From Paulownia fortunei (Eukaryota > Streptophyta > Magnoliopsida > Lamiales > Paulowniaceae), in NCBI GenBank assembly GCA_019321725.1, contig CM033109.1, positions 21,297,993 to 21,361,992 of the forward strand: DNA of 64,000 nt. The letters run 5' to 3'. Within the stretch, counting starts at the first letter, position 1, and every line of letters starts with the position of its first letter. Made by a program: the position numbers and the translations under genes. Positions 11,293 to 24,618 of this stretch are shown here, piece by piece. The notes below the pieces were generated by a model that was not told the DNA's origin, did no database searches, and saw only the letters and a program-made list of their open reading frames with translations.

Positions 11293-13003
11293 TTTCGCCT
11301 CCCAAAATTAGTAATCATATTTCAATCATGTATCATCTAAGAAAGGTGATTCTTAAATATGTGTCATCAATCAAATTGACCTGAATGGATAGCAATGGAA
11401 AGAGACACTATGTTCTTGCTTACATCCCAAACGCGTGAATCAAATTGACAATTTCTGGGTTAAGCGTGTTAACGGATGATTCCGTTGGATAAGAAAGTTA
11501 CATTTTAATATAATTGTCTTCAAACTTACAAATCGCACCAACAATGACACGAAAACTGATAGTTACTAATTTGACTGAATCATGTCACAAATCAATGCTG
11601 AAAACGCTTTATTACTAAACAAAACAAAACAAAACTGTAGAACAAGGACTCGCGTCAAATCATCGTACACAATTAATTATGCTCCCTAATTATGCATTAA
11701 TCAGCTGTCATTAATGGAGCCGTTAATTTTATCCTTTGATATGTACACATGGTTTTCGATTCGTTTATTGTCATATGATTGATTATATGTTTCACCCGTT
11801 GATTTATATTGAATTGGTTAGTTTTTACATTTCCATAATGTAGGTCATAATCTTTCTTTAGTTCATATTCGTAACATAAGTGTCATACGTATATTTTGAC
11901 TTGGGGTAGTAGATGGATTACTAGTGTCATGCCTTGCCCTATGGGTCAGACAATGTCAATTTTTGTCTGGCAAAGTCCAAAATTTTGAAAAAAAAAAAAT
12001 TTCGATATTAGAGCAAAATTTGTGTTCATTTGTCTGCAATCCGTATGTAGTTATGCCCAGTAATTTAATTATATACATACTTTGTTGCTTATAAATATAT
12101 ATTTTTTTAATTTTAACTAAATATTTTTAAAATTTACTTCGTCCAACACTATTCGCATTAGACATTCTCATCGAACACAATCATAAAGGGCCAAAGTGCT
12201 TTTAGAGAAATCGAACTCTGATTCTCCAAAAAATGTCTCAAACACTTTAGTATTGCGCCAGTACAAGTGAGGGTAAATTGTTAATTAATTCTTGAATTAT
12301 ACTATGTATGTGTCTAAGTTCCAGTAGACATGCAAGACCAAGGTCATCTCTTATAATATTTGTCTTTGTCTGAAGAGAGGCTATCACCCAACCATTGATA
12401 TATCAGTCTTTAAGATGCTGATTATCCTGTTCAATTAAATTGTCAAATTTAGGCAACATAAATCTTCCAAAAACGTGTTAACATCATCATGATTACCTAA
12501 TCAATCATAATGTGTATTAGAGTCCAACTCAGGATACTTGATATGATAACAACCCTTTTCAGATAAGAATGATATATAATATGTCCATAAATCTATGTGG
12601 CCTGCTTTTCTGTCCATTCAATTATTATGTTAAATAATTTTGAGGTCCCTTTTCGTGTCTTTTTATGTACCACACAAAAAAACTCTATATTTTTTTTAAA
12701 ATTGTTTTCCCTGTCTTTCTTCATGTGTTTTTAGTTATACTCTCTGCTTTAAAAAAAAAAGCAAAATTTGATGCTAATTGTATAGATGGTGTTGTAGATA
12801 ATATATTTGATTATGTGTATCTCATTATATATATATATATATAATGAGATATATATTTAATATATATTATCGGATATAACATTTATTTAATTTTATATAG
12901 ATATAATTCTATTATAACATTAAATTTTATAATTTGGGTAGATTTTCATGAAACATTATAGATTGTTTTTCTTTTCCATTTTTCCTTTTACTTTTTTTTT
13001 CAT
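11293..13003. other. AT-rich intergenic DNA
   Basis: No gene is supported. It holds an (AAAAC)n run near 11618 and, at 12819-12850, a perfect palindrome listed separately. Confidence 0.6.
12819..12850. repeat. Perfect 32-bp palindrome with TA core
   Basis: ATCTCATT and its exact reverse complement AATGAGAT flank a pure (AT)n core. The stretch can extrude as a cruciform or fold into a hairpin. Confidence 0.85.
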
Positions 13004-13230
13004 ATACTCCCTCCAACCTTCACTTAGTCTTGTTTTGATTCATTACAGAGTTTTAGATGAAAGTTAAAACAGTGAAAATTTTATGTATTTTTACATTACT
13101 ATCCTTAAAAGTGGCAGTTAGGATTTAATATTATTGCATCATAATTTAAAAGTAAGAGGGTATTTTTAAAAAAAAAAATTATCAAATAAAATCTTATTTT
13201 AGTACATCCCAAACGATTTTTTTTTTTATT
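13004..13230. mobile_element. MITE-like element of the CTCCCTCC type
   Basis: It starts with ATACTCCCTCCAACCTTCAC, followed by TTTTAGATGAAAGTTAAAAC, a run of T-rich text, and TAAAATCTTATTTTAGTACA with ATCCCAAACGA near the end. The CTCCCTCC start is typical of Stowaway-like plant MITEs. Similar internal words recur near 18135, 22900, 27083 and 40409. Target duplications were not resolved. Confidence 0.5.
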
Positions 13231-14559
13231 ATTTATAAGAAAGATGTTAATTTTATTAATGCTCAATATTCAAGTCTGACAAAACAAACTCGGATGCAGG
13301 GCTCGAAAAACCATCAGAGCTAACTGCATCAGAAAAAAGGGTCTCTAGCTAAATGTGGAGTATTGGTAGAATTTCACAAACAAGTTTATTTTTTTTTTTA
13401 TTCTGTATTAATCAAATTCATATGGTTAGCAGCTGATAAAATATAATCTTTATTATGTTTTTTAATGTGTATAATAATTTTTTATTTTTTCGAACAGAGT
13501 AATTCTACAGTTTCATTGCTTCTTCTAAAACATCTATCAATCCTTTGCACCATGTTCAATATTTCAATCAGACAAAAAATAATATATACAATATTACAAT
13601 ATTTGAAAATTACATGTAATGTCAATTATATATATATATATATATTCAAATTCTTATTTTGTTAAAATAATAATTTTTTATTTGTTAACAATTTATAACA
13701 CATGTATAATGACAACAAAATTGTTACAATTATTTAAACAATTATATTTGTGTTATCACTGATTTATCATAATGCGTTTGTTACTATTTGTCAATAGTAA
13801 TACTTATAAACAATTTTTATTACTTTTAAATGCATAAAAATTATTATTGTGACAAAATAAAAATTATTATCACTTAATACATAACATTAGTATCAACTAT
13901 GACATTTTGTCAATATTTTTTTTTTCTTCTTATGGCATGTCAAATCAACCAGCTTAGTTATATATGTGAGAGCAAAATATTATAATTAAATTTGATTTAA
14001 AGAAATGGCTAATAAATATTCAATTGGAAAAAAAATTAAATTAAAAAACAACTGAATAAATGCTCCCTAGAAATTTTCAACCCAACTTAAGTGCTCTGAT
14101 AATTAGATGTGGAGATTTCGGGCCTTATTTTGATGATTTTGCTTACAAGAAAACCCAATGGGCTAATTAAGTTCGAATTTGCCCACATTGGGCCTAAGAA
14201 AGCCTAGCCCGACATGCATAGTATTTTTAGAGTTCTAAATGGATCCTTTTTTACGTCGAATTTTGATTCGAATAAAAATTAATTTTTTTGTTTCAGTGAT
14301 TGATTAAAAAATTCAACGAATTTAATCTGATTAAAAATATCAATAATCTAAAATTCGTGAAGAAAATAAAAAATTGAGTGACCTTTTTTTTAAAATAGGA
14401 ATCTAATTATATTTTTGAATTAGTGTGGTATAACAATTTCTCACAAGGTAGTGTTTTTAACTACTAGTTGGGTTGAAAATAAGTCGACAAGTGTAGTTAA
14501 TTGGATCTGACTTCAGAATACTATTCCGTGTTAGAATTCGGACAACCCTAATATTGAAA
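13231..14559. other. AT-rich intergenic DNA
   Basis: No gene is visible. A (TA)n microsatellite sits at 13626-13645. The part at 14230-14520 carries TTTGATTCGA- and GGTTGAAAA-type words that suggest another worn dispersed repeat. Confidence 0.5.
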
Positions 14560-14905
14560 ACATCGTATAAAATATTTGAGAATTCATAAGATGTTCAATA
14601 GTATTCGGCAAGATTTTGTTGACATGAGGTTACGAGCTTAGAAATAAAGATTTTGGGATCTTATAAGCTCGTTAAGAAAAAAAAAAAAAAAAAGGAGATG
14701 AAAATTTATTTTTAACATCTTAACAAACTCATTCAATTTTACTATTTAAATTTCAGAATTGCCCTTACCAACTTCTTGGAAATTTATAAATATTTATTTT
14801 ATTTAATTACTTTAAAATTTATTTTAAAATAAAAATTGATATCTTATAAACTTTAAAAATATTTTATCTATAGGAGTTTATAAGATGTAGGCAAGTTTGG
14901 CTAAC
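14560..14905. repeat. AT-rich MITE-like element, possible
   Basis: The two ends carry related text: ATTCATAAGATGTTC with GGCAAGATTTTG on the left, and TTATAAGATGTAGGCAAG with TTTGGC on the right. The inside holds GATCTTATAAGCTCG and TTGATATCTTATAAAC. It may be a non-autonomous DNA element, but no exact inverted termini were found. Confidence 0.35.
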
Positions 14906-15654
14906 ACAATTTTAGTTACTAATTTATCACATCATCACGGTCTTGGGTAGTTGGGCCAACTGACTTGCTCAAAACAGATCCGTTCTTAATGACTATGTGC
15001 CTGCCCACAACTCTTACAAACTAATGGGCTCAAGCCCAAAGATATTGTCGGTCTTTAAGATTCTATACTTGATAGATAATATATCGGGTGCGTGATGTAT
15101 AAGTATTTTATTTTTTTTATAAAATAGTATTTATCCATTATTCAAATACCAAGTAGATAATACATCGGGTATAACATGAATTATACCCGAGCCCATAAGG
15201 TGAGGATTTGTAAACGAGACTCCAGCACAATTAGTACTTTTCACTCTATATATATTGATGTGAAATGTTGTTATTTTATTATTTATAATAATTAATTAAT
15301 TTTTGATAACTCTAGTTATTTATATATTAATTAATAACTAAGATAATTTATTGAGTTATTTATATCTTAATTAATTATTTATATATATATATATATAATT
15401 ACCTTGAACCATATATAGATTTCTCAATCTTCTAGTTGCAAGATTGGAATAGAACTATAAAAATCATCATAGACACATGACATTACCCCCAAATTCAAGG
15501 CCAAGTTAGCTTAAAGAAAGATGCAAGCAACTTAGTGTATTTATGAAATTGCTTCTTTTTGTGAACTAATGAGGTCAGACCCTTCCAATAATACTTAGTT
15601 TGCAATCCATCAGGATCTTTTTGTCAGAAATCAAGGAAAATCCACATTTTATAG

Positions 15655-16000
15655 GAGAGTTAAAAAATGAATCTAAGATTTTTAAGATTCGACTCGGGAA
15701 CGGTTGTTAAAAATTCATTTAAAATTGGTTCAAAAAAATATAATGAATAAGTTTGTAATATTTTTTTATTAGCTAAAATTTAAAATTTAATTTGAACTCG
15801 ATTGAAATAGTTAGAAAACTATGAAATGTATCCAAGAATGTTAAGATACTCAAGCTTGACTCTTTTTCGAGTTGATTGAAACTTAAACAAACTCGACTAA
15901 AAAATTAATCAATTTAAATTCAAATATAATTTTATTTTTTTTTAAAATCCAAACTATAATTGATCAAACTCCCGACTTGATTCGTTTACATTCGTAGCTC
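15655..16000 (+). repeat. Dispersed CTCGA-type AT-rich repeat
   Basis: The copy contains TTAAGATTCGACTCGGGAAC, AATTTGAACTCGATTG, AACTTAAACAAACTCGAC and ends ACTTGATTCGTTTACATTCG. It follows the same word order as the copies at 10945 and 20045 but is more diverged. Confidence 0.5.
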
Positions 16001-16509
16001 ATGTAGAGAATTATAAATATCATTTCCATGTTATTTGAAGTCGTATCACTTGTTTTTTCAAAATTTTTAATTAAAATTCAAGTGTAACGTGGATTGCTGC
16101 CTACGTTATAACAAGTCATTATGAGTGCCAAGGGTTGAGTAGGCAAATATCATCCGACGCTCAAGTAAGTTTTAGAGCAAATTAATAAAAAACAGAGAAT
16201 TTAAAAATAGTTAATTGTGTAATTAATTTTATATATTTTAATAATAAAATTTTATGATTTAGCCTAAACAAACACCAATTTATTTGTTATCTTGTAAATT
16301 TCATAAATTTGACATATTGGGTCTTTGTTTTTGTGTTGATCCATCGTTCAAACGGATCTTTTTAATCTAGTTTCTTAAACCTATTTTATACTCATATTCT
16401 TCTATCGAAAAGCAAAAAAGTACTCCATAATAGTCGTTTTGGCACAAGGAAACATGAAAAAATGAAGCCAAGAAATGACAAATACATGCATCTAATATTA
16501 ATTTCAACA
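16001..16509. other. AT-rich intergenic DNA
   Basis: I see no gene or defined repeat. Confidence 0.55.
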
Positions 16510-16542
16510 GTTGCACACACACACACACACACAAGTGTGCAA
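16510..16542. repeat. (CA)n microsatellite inside an inverted repeat
   Basis: GTTGCACAC and GTGTGCAAC are exact reverse complements and enclose the CA run. A hairpin can form. Confidence 0.8.
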
Positions 16543-17930
16543 CTTGTGTTATGTGGTCTGCCCACTTAACCACTTGCCTGACTTTGGCTTTGGCATTTTC
16601 ATCGGAGGAAAGGAAAAAAAAAAAAAAAAAAAAACTATGTATCATGAGATGTCTACATCTGTCCTAGGATTTGTTAATCTTTCTATAAAGCATCTGAAAT
16701 AAACTACTGTTTGCAATAAAATAAATGTAGATTAAGACTAATCTGGTCCACATTCTGATTCAGCCATGATGAATTTGCGTGCTTTTTTTTATTCCTGGTT
16801 TTGGCATCTTAATCACCTCCAAGTTTTTACCTTAATTTTTTTGTAATATAATATGCAAGTGACAGTGGCATTACTAGCAACTTGGTATATGCGTTTTGTT
16901 CCTTGTGCTATGTGACATTTCCTGTATTGACAAGTTGTGTGACATATATTCTTGGTTCCAGCAAACTTTGACACTATGTTTTACAAAAAATTCCATTTTT
17001 TTTTATATTAAATATACCTTTTTTTTTTATCCTTTTCTTTTCTTCGCCGATTTCAAAATTTTAAAATCTTGATATTCGCCCGTTGAAAACATAAGCCAAT
17101 TAAAAGAATTTCATACCTACTCAAATAAGAATTTATCCGGATCGATGAAGCATCAATCACATTGTGAACCCCTTAATGTTACCTAGTCAAAGGGTACTAA
17201 CGTGTCTCAAATCTACAACTTTTTAATGGAAATTTGTGTTACTTGGTAGTTGTATTAACTGAGAGGGCTCTAACATGGTCAAACCCAATCGAATTTCTTA
17301 GTTTGCTTGTTACAAGGATTAAGCTGGATAACTAAAAGTCTTGTTCCACAATTCTCCCTTTGAATTGAAGAGATCTGAATTTTGGAAAGCCCACTTGTGA
17401 GGACTTTTTTTATGTGGGCAAAAAAAGTTGAAAAAGACTTGGTTGTTGCTGGCAAAGGTAGCTTAGAAGAAGATTTCACAGTTATCCCAGGGTGAAACTT
17501 TTTCACTTTCAAGACATGGTGGATTTTGATGGCTGTGGCCTACTCAATTTTGATTGTTGCTTCTGATAGTTACGTTTTTGGTGTGATTTATGTGACTTTG
17601 GACTTTTTTCTTAAAAAGAGACGCAAGAGTTTTGACTTTTTTTTTTTTTTCACCTTGTCCAATAATACTATCCTAGTATTTTTTAGTACTACTTGTCCAC
17701 CATTGCCGCCACATGCATTTTCTATCACCTTCTTTCTCTCTTTAAGCTATTGTGTTGTATTTTTTGTAATTTTTCATGTTTTCATAATTTATAGTATGTG
17801 GCCACAATCACTCGTGGAGCCGGAAAATGTAAATAAATAGACATTTTTATTATTTAGGTGAACAAATTTTTTTAAATTTTAATAATTTTATATATAAAAC
17901 AGTTATACAAATTAAAAAAAATAAAATTGA
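16543..17930. other. AT-rich intergenic DNA
   Basis: No gene is supported. The plus-strand open frame at 17526-17840 (104 codons) is rich in Phe, Val and Ser and crosses a poly-T run, so it is not credible as a protein. A poly-A run lies at 16615-16633. Confidence 0.55.
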
Positions 17931-17948
17931 GGGGGGGGGGGGGGGGGG
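17931..17948 (+). repeat. Run of 18 G
   Basis: An uninterrupted G homopolymer is followed by CGCGCTAGATCCGCCCCC. No gene lies nearby. The exact length is likely to be uncertain or polymorphic. Confidence 0.9.
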
Positions 17949-18134
17949 CGCGCTAGATCCGCCCCCTGGCATAACATTAGCGATAATAATAATTGAATAA
18001 AATTCAAATTAATTGTATTGATGATATAAAATACAAAATAAATATCATTTTGCGATGGAGTCGAACAGAGTAAAATCACCTATGTATAGCATATTGATTT
18101 AAACAACAAAAAAACCTAGAACTAAAAGTTTGTT

Positions 18135-18365
18135 TGAACTTGAATAAAGTTTTAGATGCAAGTTGGAAAAGTAAAAAAATTATGAATTATTTGCTCTTTT
18201 AAAACTTTATAATTATTAATTAAAGATAGGGATGCTATATTACCACTTTATGTTGAAATAATATTTTTAAAAAGAAAATAATTATTTTATAAAAAATAGG
18301 ATGTTACTCAAACAAAAGAAAATTAAAAATAGTACTTTTATTTGGTTACAGACAGAGAAAGTATT
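18135..18365. mobile_element. MITE-like element, diverged CTCCCTCC family
   Basis: It shares the internal words TTTTAGATGCAAGTTGGAAA and AAAATTATGAATTA with the element at 13004 and ends with ACAGACAGAGAAAGTATTAT. That closing text is the usual reverse-complement-like end of these elements. The left terminus is worn. Confidence 0.4.
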
Positions 18366-20044
18366 ATGCTGATACATATGCATAAGGCCAACATGTGAAA
18401 CACAACAATTAATCAATAAGTGATTAAAGTTAAAGATAAATGGATTAATTAAATCTAAATTTAGTAAATTAAAATGTTTTTAATTGCTGATTTGTCCAGC
18501 AAATGGAGGTCCGAACAAATCAAAGTTTCAACCTAAAGCATCAAAATTGTATTTTAAAGTTAAAAAGTACAAACAATTTAAGCCCACAAGTGTGTGAGAG
18601 AGGGGGGAGAAAAGTCGTGGTAATTATAGAATAATAGAAAGACAAAGAAAAAGCCATTATAAAAACATAATTTCATATATTTTTTTAAATTAATATAAAC
18701 TTTATATTTTTATTTTTATTTTTTATAAAAAATTAAAAATATTTTTTTATATTCTATTTTTTAGAAAAAATAAACTCAACTTTCATTTTTTGATTCCGTC
18801 AGGATTATTCTAACGACCGCTGATAATGTCAGATCAAAACTGCTAATGCGATCATTTTACGTAATCTCTTTTTTGCCCTCCCTAGTCAATACCTCAAAAT
18901 TTTTGTACCTTTTCATTAATCATTCCTTAGTGTTCTTATCCCAAAAAAAAATGTGAGTTTCTCAAATTTCTCTCTCTTCTTTATTATTAATATTTTCACT
19001 TACTTGTTAAATTTGTTCTTTCTCCCTATATTTTCTCTCTCTATTATTAAGCTTTTGACTAAGCACTTTCTTTAGAAAATTCTAGTTGTTCTTTGATAAA
19101 TAAATTATAAATGAGACTTAAGGTGAAATTTTGAATTAGTAAATGATGGTTATGTTCACTTTATTTTATTTTAGTTCAACATATATTTAATTTTAATTTA
19201 AATAATATTATAGATCAAATTACATTAAAAGCTCATGTTTCAATAAAATATGTATAAATATAATTTTTTATTCATTTATAAGACATGTCCTTTATTTTTT
19301 ATTTTCAATTGATAATTGATTTCTTTAAAATTCTTACTGACTTAAGTATTATAGGACTTTTCTAAAACAATCCCAAACTCTATTAATAGTTTGTTCGTAT
19401 TACAGGCAGAAATTCATTATAAGAGCAATAATCTTAATACAAGTAATACAGTGAAATTATTACATGTTAACATTTAGAAGTAACCCGTATCATAAAAAAA
19501 AATATATAGATATATATAAACACACGATAAATAAGTTATATCGAAAGCCAAAGAAACTTGCATCTTAGCTAGTCTATATTGTGTGTTTTGTTTATATGTT
19601 TAATACAAAATAGCATCAATATGTTTAGTTTATTAATGATAATTTAAATACTTAATTATACGTTTTGTTTTCAAATACTTTTCTTCTCTTAATTTGTGTT
19701 CTTTATGTTTGTTTACAGGAACAAAACAACTATTTAATGCAATCCAACATACTCAATGATTTTATCTTGTCTATTTCTCCATTATTTTTTCTATTATATT
19801 TCTTGCACTTCATTCTTCTCTTTTATATGTAACTTTGACAATTGAATTGGAGTGTTCATTTCATCCAATTTTCCATTATTTTTTGATTTCTTAGATTTTG
19901 TTTGTCTCTTATGTAACTTTGACTATGAATTTGAAGAATTCATCTAAATATTTTTATGAATAAAGTAATTGAGATACGTTGCTAATCTCATTCTGTCTTC
20001 AATATTCTAATTGAATGTATGTTTGGGAAGATTAATTTTCGTTA
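18366..20044. other. AT-rich intergenic DNA
   Basis: No gene or clear repeat is seen. There are CT-rich patches near 18968-18985 and 19020-19045 without an associated open frame. Confidence 0.55.
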
Positions 20045-20385
20045 GTCCTGAAAAATAAATAAAATTATTCAATATTCGATTCAAAATCGATTGTTAAAAT
20101 CTTGTTTGAATTTGATTTTTTAACTTAACAAATTAAATTTGAACACATTTTTTTATTGGATAAGATGTGAAACTTGATTCGAATTCGATTTGATTAGTAA
20201 AAAAAAATATATAAAAAAATTAAACTATTTGAGCTCGATTCTTGTTTGATTCGATTAAAATTCATTCACACTTGACTCGATTAACTATCAAATTAAATTT
20301 AAACATAATTTTTTAAGTTTGATAAAAAAAATCAAACAAGTTTAAACAATAATATATTTAACTCGAATCGATTCGTTTACAGCAT
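20045..20385 (+). repeat. Dispersed CTCGA-type AT-rich repeat, good copy
   Basis: It matches the copy at 10945-11292 along its length: AAATCGATTGTTAAAATCTT, TTGATTCGAATTCG, TCACACTTGACTCGATTAAC and AACTCGAATCGATTCG, then TTTACAG. Both copies are in the same orientation. Confidence 0.6.
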
Positions 20386-20579
20386 AATTCTAACGGTGAA
20401 AAATAGTTCATGAATTTTTGTAGCGAGTAATTTGTTTAGTTATTTTTAATTTATTTTAAATTTATTTAACTTTTGCTAATTTAAGATAAATAAGATAAAA
20501 AAGAGAGAAATAAATGCTAGATGACATATAAAGAATAAAACAAGTGTGCTAGAATAAGTGGAGTTTAGAATATGAATGA

Positions 20580-20930
20580 TATCTAGGTCCCCCGCTTTGG
20601 GTGGGTATTTAAAGTTTATAAATGGGTTCAAAATCGATCATGATTTTTTATTTTTAAATTGATCTCGCTCCGAAATTGTTTCGTTTAGTTTTTATGTTTA
20701 TTTATTATTTATTTTAAATATATATTTTTATGTAATATTATATTTTAAAAAATATTATTTAAAAAAATAGTATTATTATTTTAAAAATATATATTTTTAA
20801 TATTTTAAAATTATAAATCGAATCGGGTCTAATACGATCTCAACAGGCAAAACAAGTTTTGAGTTTTTAAAAACTTTAATAAGACAAATATTAAATTATG
20901 ACAAATCCACCCTATCCTCACCCAGACGAG
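20580..20930. repeat. Dispersed repeat of the CGGGT/CCACCC type
   Basis: It begins near CCCCGCTTTGGGTGGGTATT and ends near CCACCCTATCCTCACCCAGA. The core is AT-rich, with TATATTTTTATGTAATATTA and AATCGAATCGGGTCTAATAC. The layout is that of the copies at 8285 and 25540. Confidence 0.5.
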
Positions 20931-21296
20931 AATCAATATTACTAATATTTTTTACTTGCAAATCTTTATTAGTAGTAAAACTCCACCAATTACGCACACC
21001 AATTGAGGAATTAAATGAAGTGGTGTTTGGCTTATTGACTACAAGGGCAAAAAGGACATTGGGTAGAATTTTAGCTCTGGCATTAGGGATTTTATTTTGG
21101 CATTATCAGCTGCCTATTCTAACATTTTAATACAGTACTATTATATAGATTATAGAATGTACTATGTAGTAGCGTGTAAAAGGAAAAGTTGGGTAAAAGA
21201 CACAGTACGAGACTTTGCATGATTGGAGAAGAAGGATCCACGTCTCCCCAGGCCCCAAACCTCGTACACCACCCCTCCTCTGCCGACATCGTACTT

Positions 21297-21332
21297 ACCC
21301 CACCCCACACCCCACACCCCACACCCCACAAC
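21297..21332 (-). repeat. (CCCCACA)n minisatellite
   Basis: Four tandem heptamers CCCCACA follow ACCCCACCCC. The minus strand carries six G4 runs and is quadruplex-prone. Overlapping open frames across it in three frames are a by-product of the repeat. Confidence 0.85.
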
Positions 21333-22899
21333 TTTTTCCACCAGAAAAGCAAAAGAAGATGGCTTCCGTGAACAAAATATGGAAATCGTTGCTGCAGTAC
21401 AAGAGTCGCTGAATTGCAGATTCTTTATTAGTAGTATAAAAAATTAAAAAATATTGCTATCTTTTCTAAAAAATATATATATAAATATAGAAACATTATC
21501 TGCTGAATACAAAGTTCCAGCTCTTTCATCAATGATCTATTTATACATTTAATTCTAAATTTCATTAGCTTAAAAAAATAAAGAAAAATAATTTTCAACA
21601 CTTTTATGAATTAAATCAGGCATTCAAACAAAATCAGGTAATAAAATCAAAATAATCTCAATTTACAGAGGTCGCAAAATTCTAGATATCATAAATCACA
21701 ACATTTGACTACAAATCCTTCTTCTCCAAACATAATCTCTTGTTTTTGCAATAAGATGAGCTAAAATAGTTTTTTATAAGTAACTTACACTGATAACTTT
21801 ATTAATTATGAATTTAATAATTATGAGTTTTAGTCATTAAATTAGAGTTACGACATCAATATCATTCTTTAATTTAAAAAAAATTAAGTAATTCAACACA
21901 ACTCAAAAAGGGTCACCTAGTCCACATGCAATATCAAAGTAAAAAATAAACTACGGGGTAGGATTAATATTACATTTTTTTAAACTAAATTGTACAATTC
22001 TCATATTTTGCTTGATAAAATCATAGGTGAAATCACTCATTCTTCCGAGTAATGTAAAGTATAGAGAGAGCCTGATTTGCGACATTTATTGGTCGCACGA
22101 CAAGTTAAAAATAGAAGAAAATATTTAGAAAGAATCAAAAATACAAAATAAGACAAATGAATAATTAAAATATATAAAATAATATATTTATATGTGTTCA
22201 AATAAAATTACGAGTATAATGCATATTTTAATAAAGTTCCGTGCACTTTCGGACCATTAAATTAGGTCTATTTAACATCAAATAAATATTAGAACCCACA
22301 TTTTAAAAATATATACCATTATGACTTAGCATTATGTGGTGTAGCATAAAAATCATATCCTATAGCTTTGGTGGAGGAGTCCAGGTGGCAGGTGAGGATT
22401 GGGTGGAGTAGAGTATATATATATATTATATGTGTGTGTGTGTAAACATATGGTTGGTGTTGGTTGAAGGAAACCGGGTGGAGCCGGTGGGCAGGTGTCG
22501 CAATCAGTGGTAGCGTGAATCGTATGTTACCAATTTTAGAAAGTAAATTTAGTTAAAAAGGTTTTTTAAGGTTGGAGGGTTACCTAAAGAGGAAGGGTCC
22601 CATTTTTCTCTCTTTACAACTAAGCTTGATAGGACTATTACTATTCTTTTTCTATATCCGGTCATTATTTACTATTGTCTTTTAGGGCATGAGCTGTCTT
22701 CCTCTCCAATTTCAATAATTCCAAAAAAGAAAAAGAAAAAAGAAAGGGTTAATTCCATAAATATTTGAAATAATAATAAAATAAAATTATATGAATTTTT
22801 GGGTTTCATGCAACTTTTAGCGATTGCTAATGAGTCTTGCCCAGGAATTAGACAAATTATTCCAATTATTATTACTTAGTCGAATATTTACAAGTGTAG
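21333..22899. other. AT-rich intergenic DNA
   Basis: No gene is supported. A G-rich patch at 22360-22520 (TGGTGGAGGAG, GGTGGCAGG, CCGGGTGGAGCCGG) includes (TA)n and (TG)n runs at 22412-22443. Confidence 0.55.
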
Positions 22900-23075
22900 T
22901 TTGATCTGATACGAAGTTGTAAATTATAGTTGAAAAAGTAAAAGTTTTACATATTTTAGCATTATTATTCCTAAAAATTGATACTATTAAATGAGGGAGT
23001 ATTAATAAAAAAATTCATTTAAAAAATAAAATCTTATTTTTTAATATCTTTAAAAAAATGATGGTAAGTTTGAGA
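22900..23075. mobile_element. MITE-like element, diverged
   Basis: The words GAAGTTGTAAATTATAG, AAAAGTTTTACATATTTTAG, TAAATGAGGGAGTATT and AATAAAATCTTATTTTTTAA match the element at 13004 in order. A short relative lies at 23435-23570. Confidence 0.4.
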
Positions 23076-23923
23076 GAGAAGAGGTATAAAAAGTCAATTT
23101 GATAAAAAAAAAGTCAAATTATATAATTATGAAACTAATTAAGTTTTGAGAGCTTTATAAACAACTAACTATTTCAATAACATTAAGTCTCAATTCAAGA
23201 ATTGTCAAAGATCAACCCTTATGATGACGTGATACCTACCTCATCCATGTATTGTGAAATAAAAAATAAAAAAAAATTCAAAGAAGGTCAAATTAAAACC
23301 AAAAAAAAGGAGTAATGACACATGGTAAATTCTTACAGAGTCTGTCTAAAGATATTGCAAATTATTGCATCGAAACCTTAAAAATCTCACAATTATCTTT
23401 TTATTAGTTTTTGCTACTTCATCTTAATTTGCAATTTTCATTTTAAACTGAATTAAACCTTTAGATGAGAGTTGAAAATTTAAAAATTTTGGTATCTTTA
23501 TAATTTTTTTCTAAAAAATAATAGTTGAATATTAGTGATATTACGTTATTGTTTTAAATAAAATCGTACTTTTGTTATGAAAATTGTGGATTCATAAGAT
23601 GTATTTTAGAGTCGATGATACAACTAAAGCTACATGTCAATTTTAAAATTAAAATAAATCTGAAAAAAGAACATTTATTTGAAATAATATTAATTGGAAT
23701 AATTGAAAAAAAAAAGGATAATAATAACTTAAATTGAATCTGACTCAATCCATTTGGACCCAATTCGATCCACCCATTAGCTCCTTCACCGAGACTGCAT
23801 CTTTTTTATTTTTTCTTTGTTTTTTTAAAATAGAAGATATAATGGAATGGCAAGTGAGACTCCACGAACACAAACCCACCAAGTATCAAATTTATTAAAT
23901 AATTTGAAGTGGTTAAATATAGA

Positions 23924-24190
23924 ATTGTAAATGAGTTGAATCCAACATCTTACTTTTTAACTTCAATTGTATTCGGGTTTGAATGAGAATAATAAATCAA
24001 ATTTGAATAATTTAATTTATTTATATATATTTTATTATTTTTTACTAATCTCAAGTCGAACTTTAAATTTAATTGAATGAAAGTTTATGTTTAGTTTGAT
24101 TTATTATTTTTATAGAATAAAGCCTAAACAAACTTTTAATGGTCAATATCAAATCGAATATTGAGTAATTTGATTTATTTATTAATTATT
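23924..24190 (-). repeat. Dispersed CTCGA-type AT-rich repeat, reverse copy
   Basis: It opens with AATTGTAAATGAGTTGAATC, the reverse complement of the family's usual 3' end, and contains CTCAAGTCGAACTTTAAATT. It is therefore inverted relative to the copies at 10945 and 20045. Confidence 0.45.
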
Positions 24191-24618
24191 TATTACATTT
24201 GTAAATTTTTTTTATTATTTTATTATAACATTAATTTGTGTAGTAAGTTAGAAAAAAAAAATTGTATTAACTTTTGCATAAACCTATAACAGAGGTTGAG
24301 ATTATTTCTAAATACATGTATAGATAATAATAAACATCATCATTTCCAACATAAGTTAATTGATTTGTTTTTAAATTATAGAGTATTAATTAATATCAGA
24401 GAAAAACAGTTAAACAAAAACATTATTTTTATTAATTGTATAATAAACGTCAAGAAACGTACATTATTGTAGTTGCTTTTTAGGCAAAAAATGTTTTCTA
24501 TATTTATATAGTAAAATATATTTATTTACTACTAGCATAAATTACAATAATAGTTATCAATGTATTCGAGAAAATACATTTAACGTGGTCGGCCTATTTC
24601 ATTTTTTAATTCTTTTCA

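Noticed and set aside
17526..17840. 104-codon plus-strand open frame
   Set aside because: It is Phe-rich low-complexity text across a poly-T tract, with no promoter, splice pattern or domain.
21189..21447. Three overlapping plus-strand open frames and one minus frame
   Set aside because: The openness in several frames is caused by the (CCCCACA)n repeat, which lacks stop codons.
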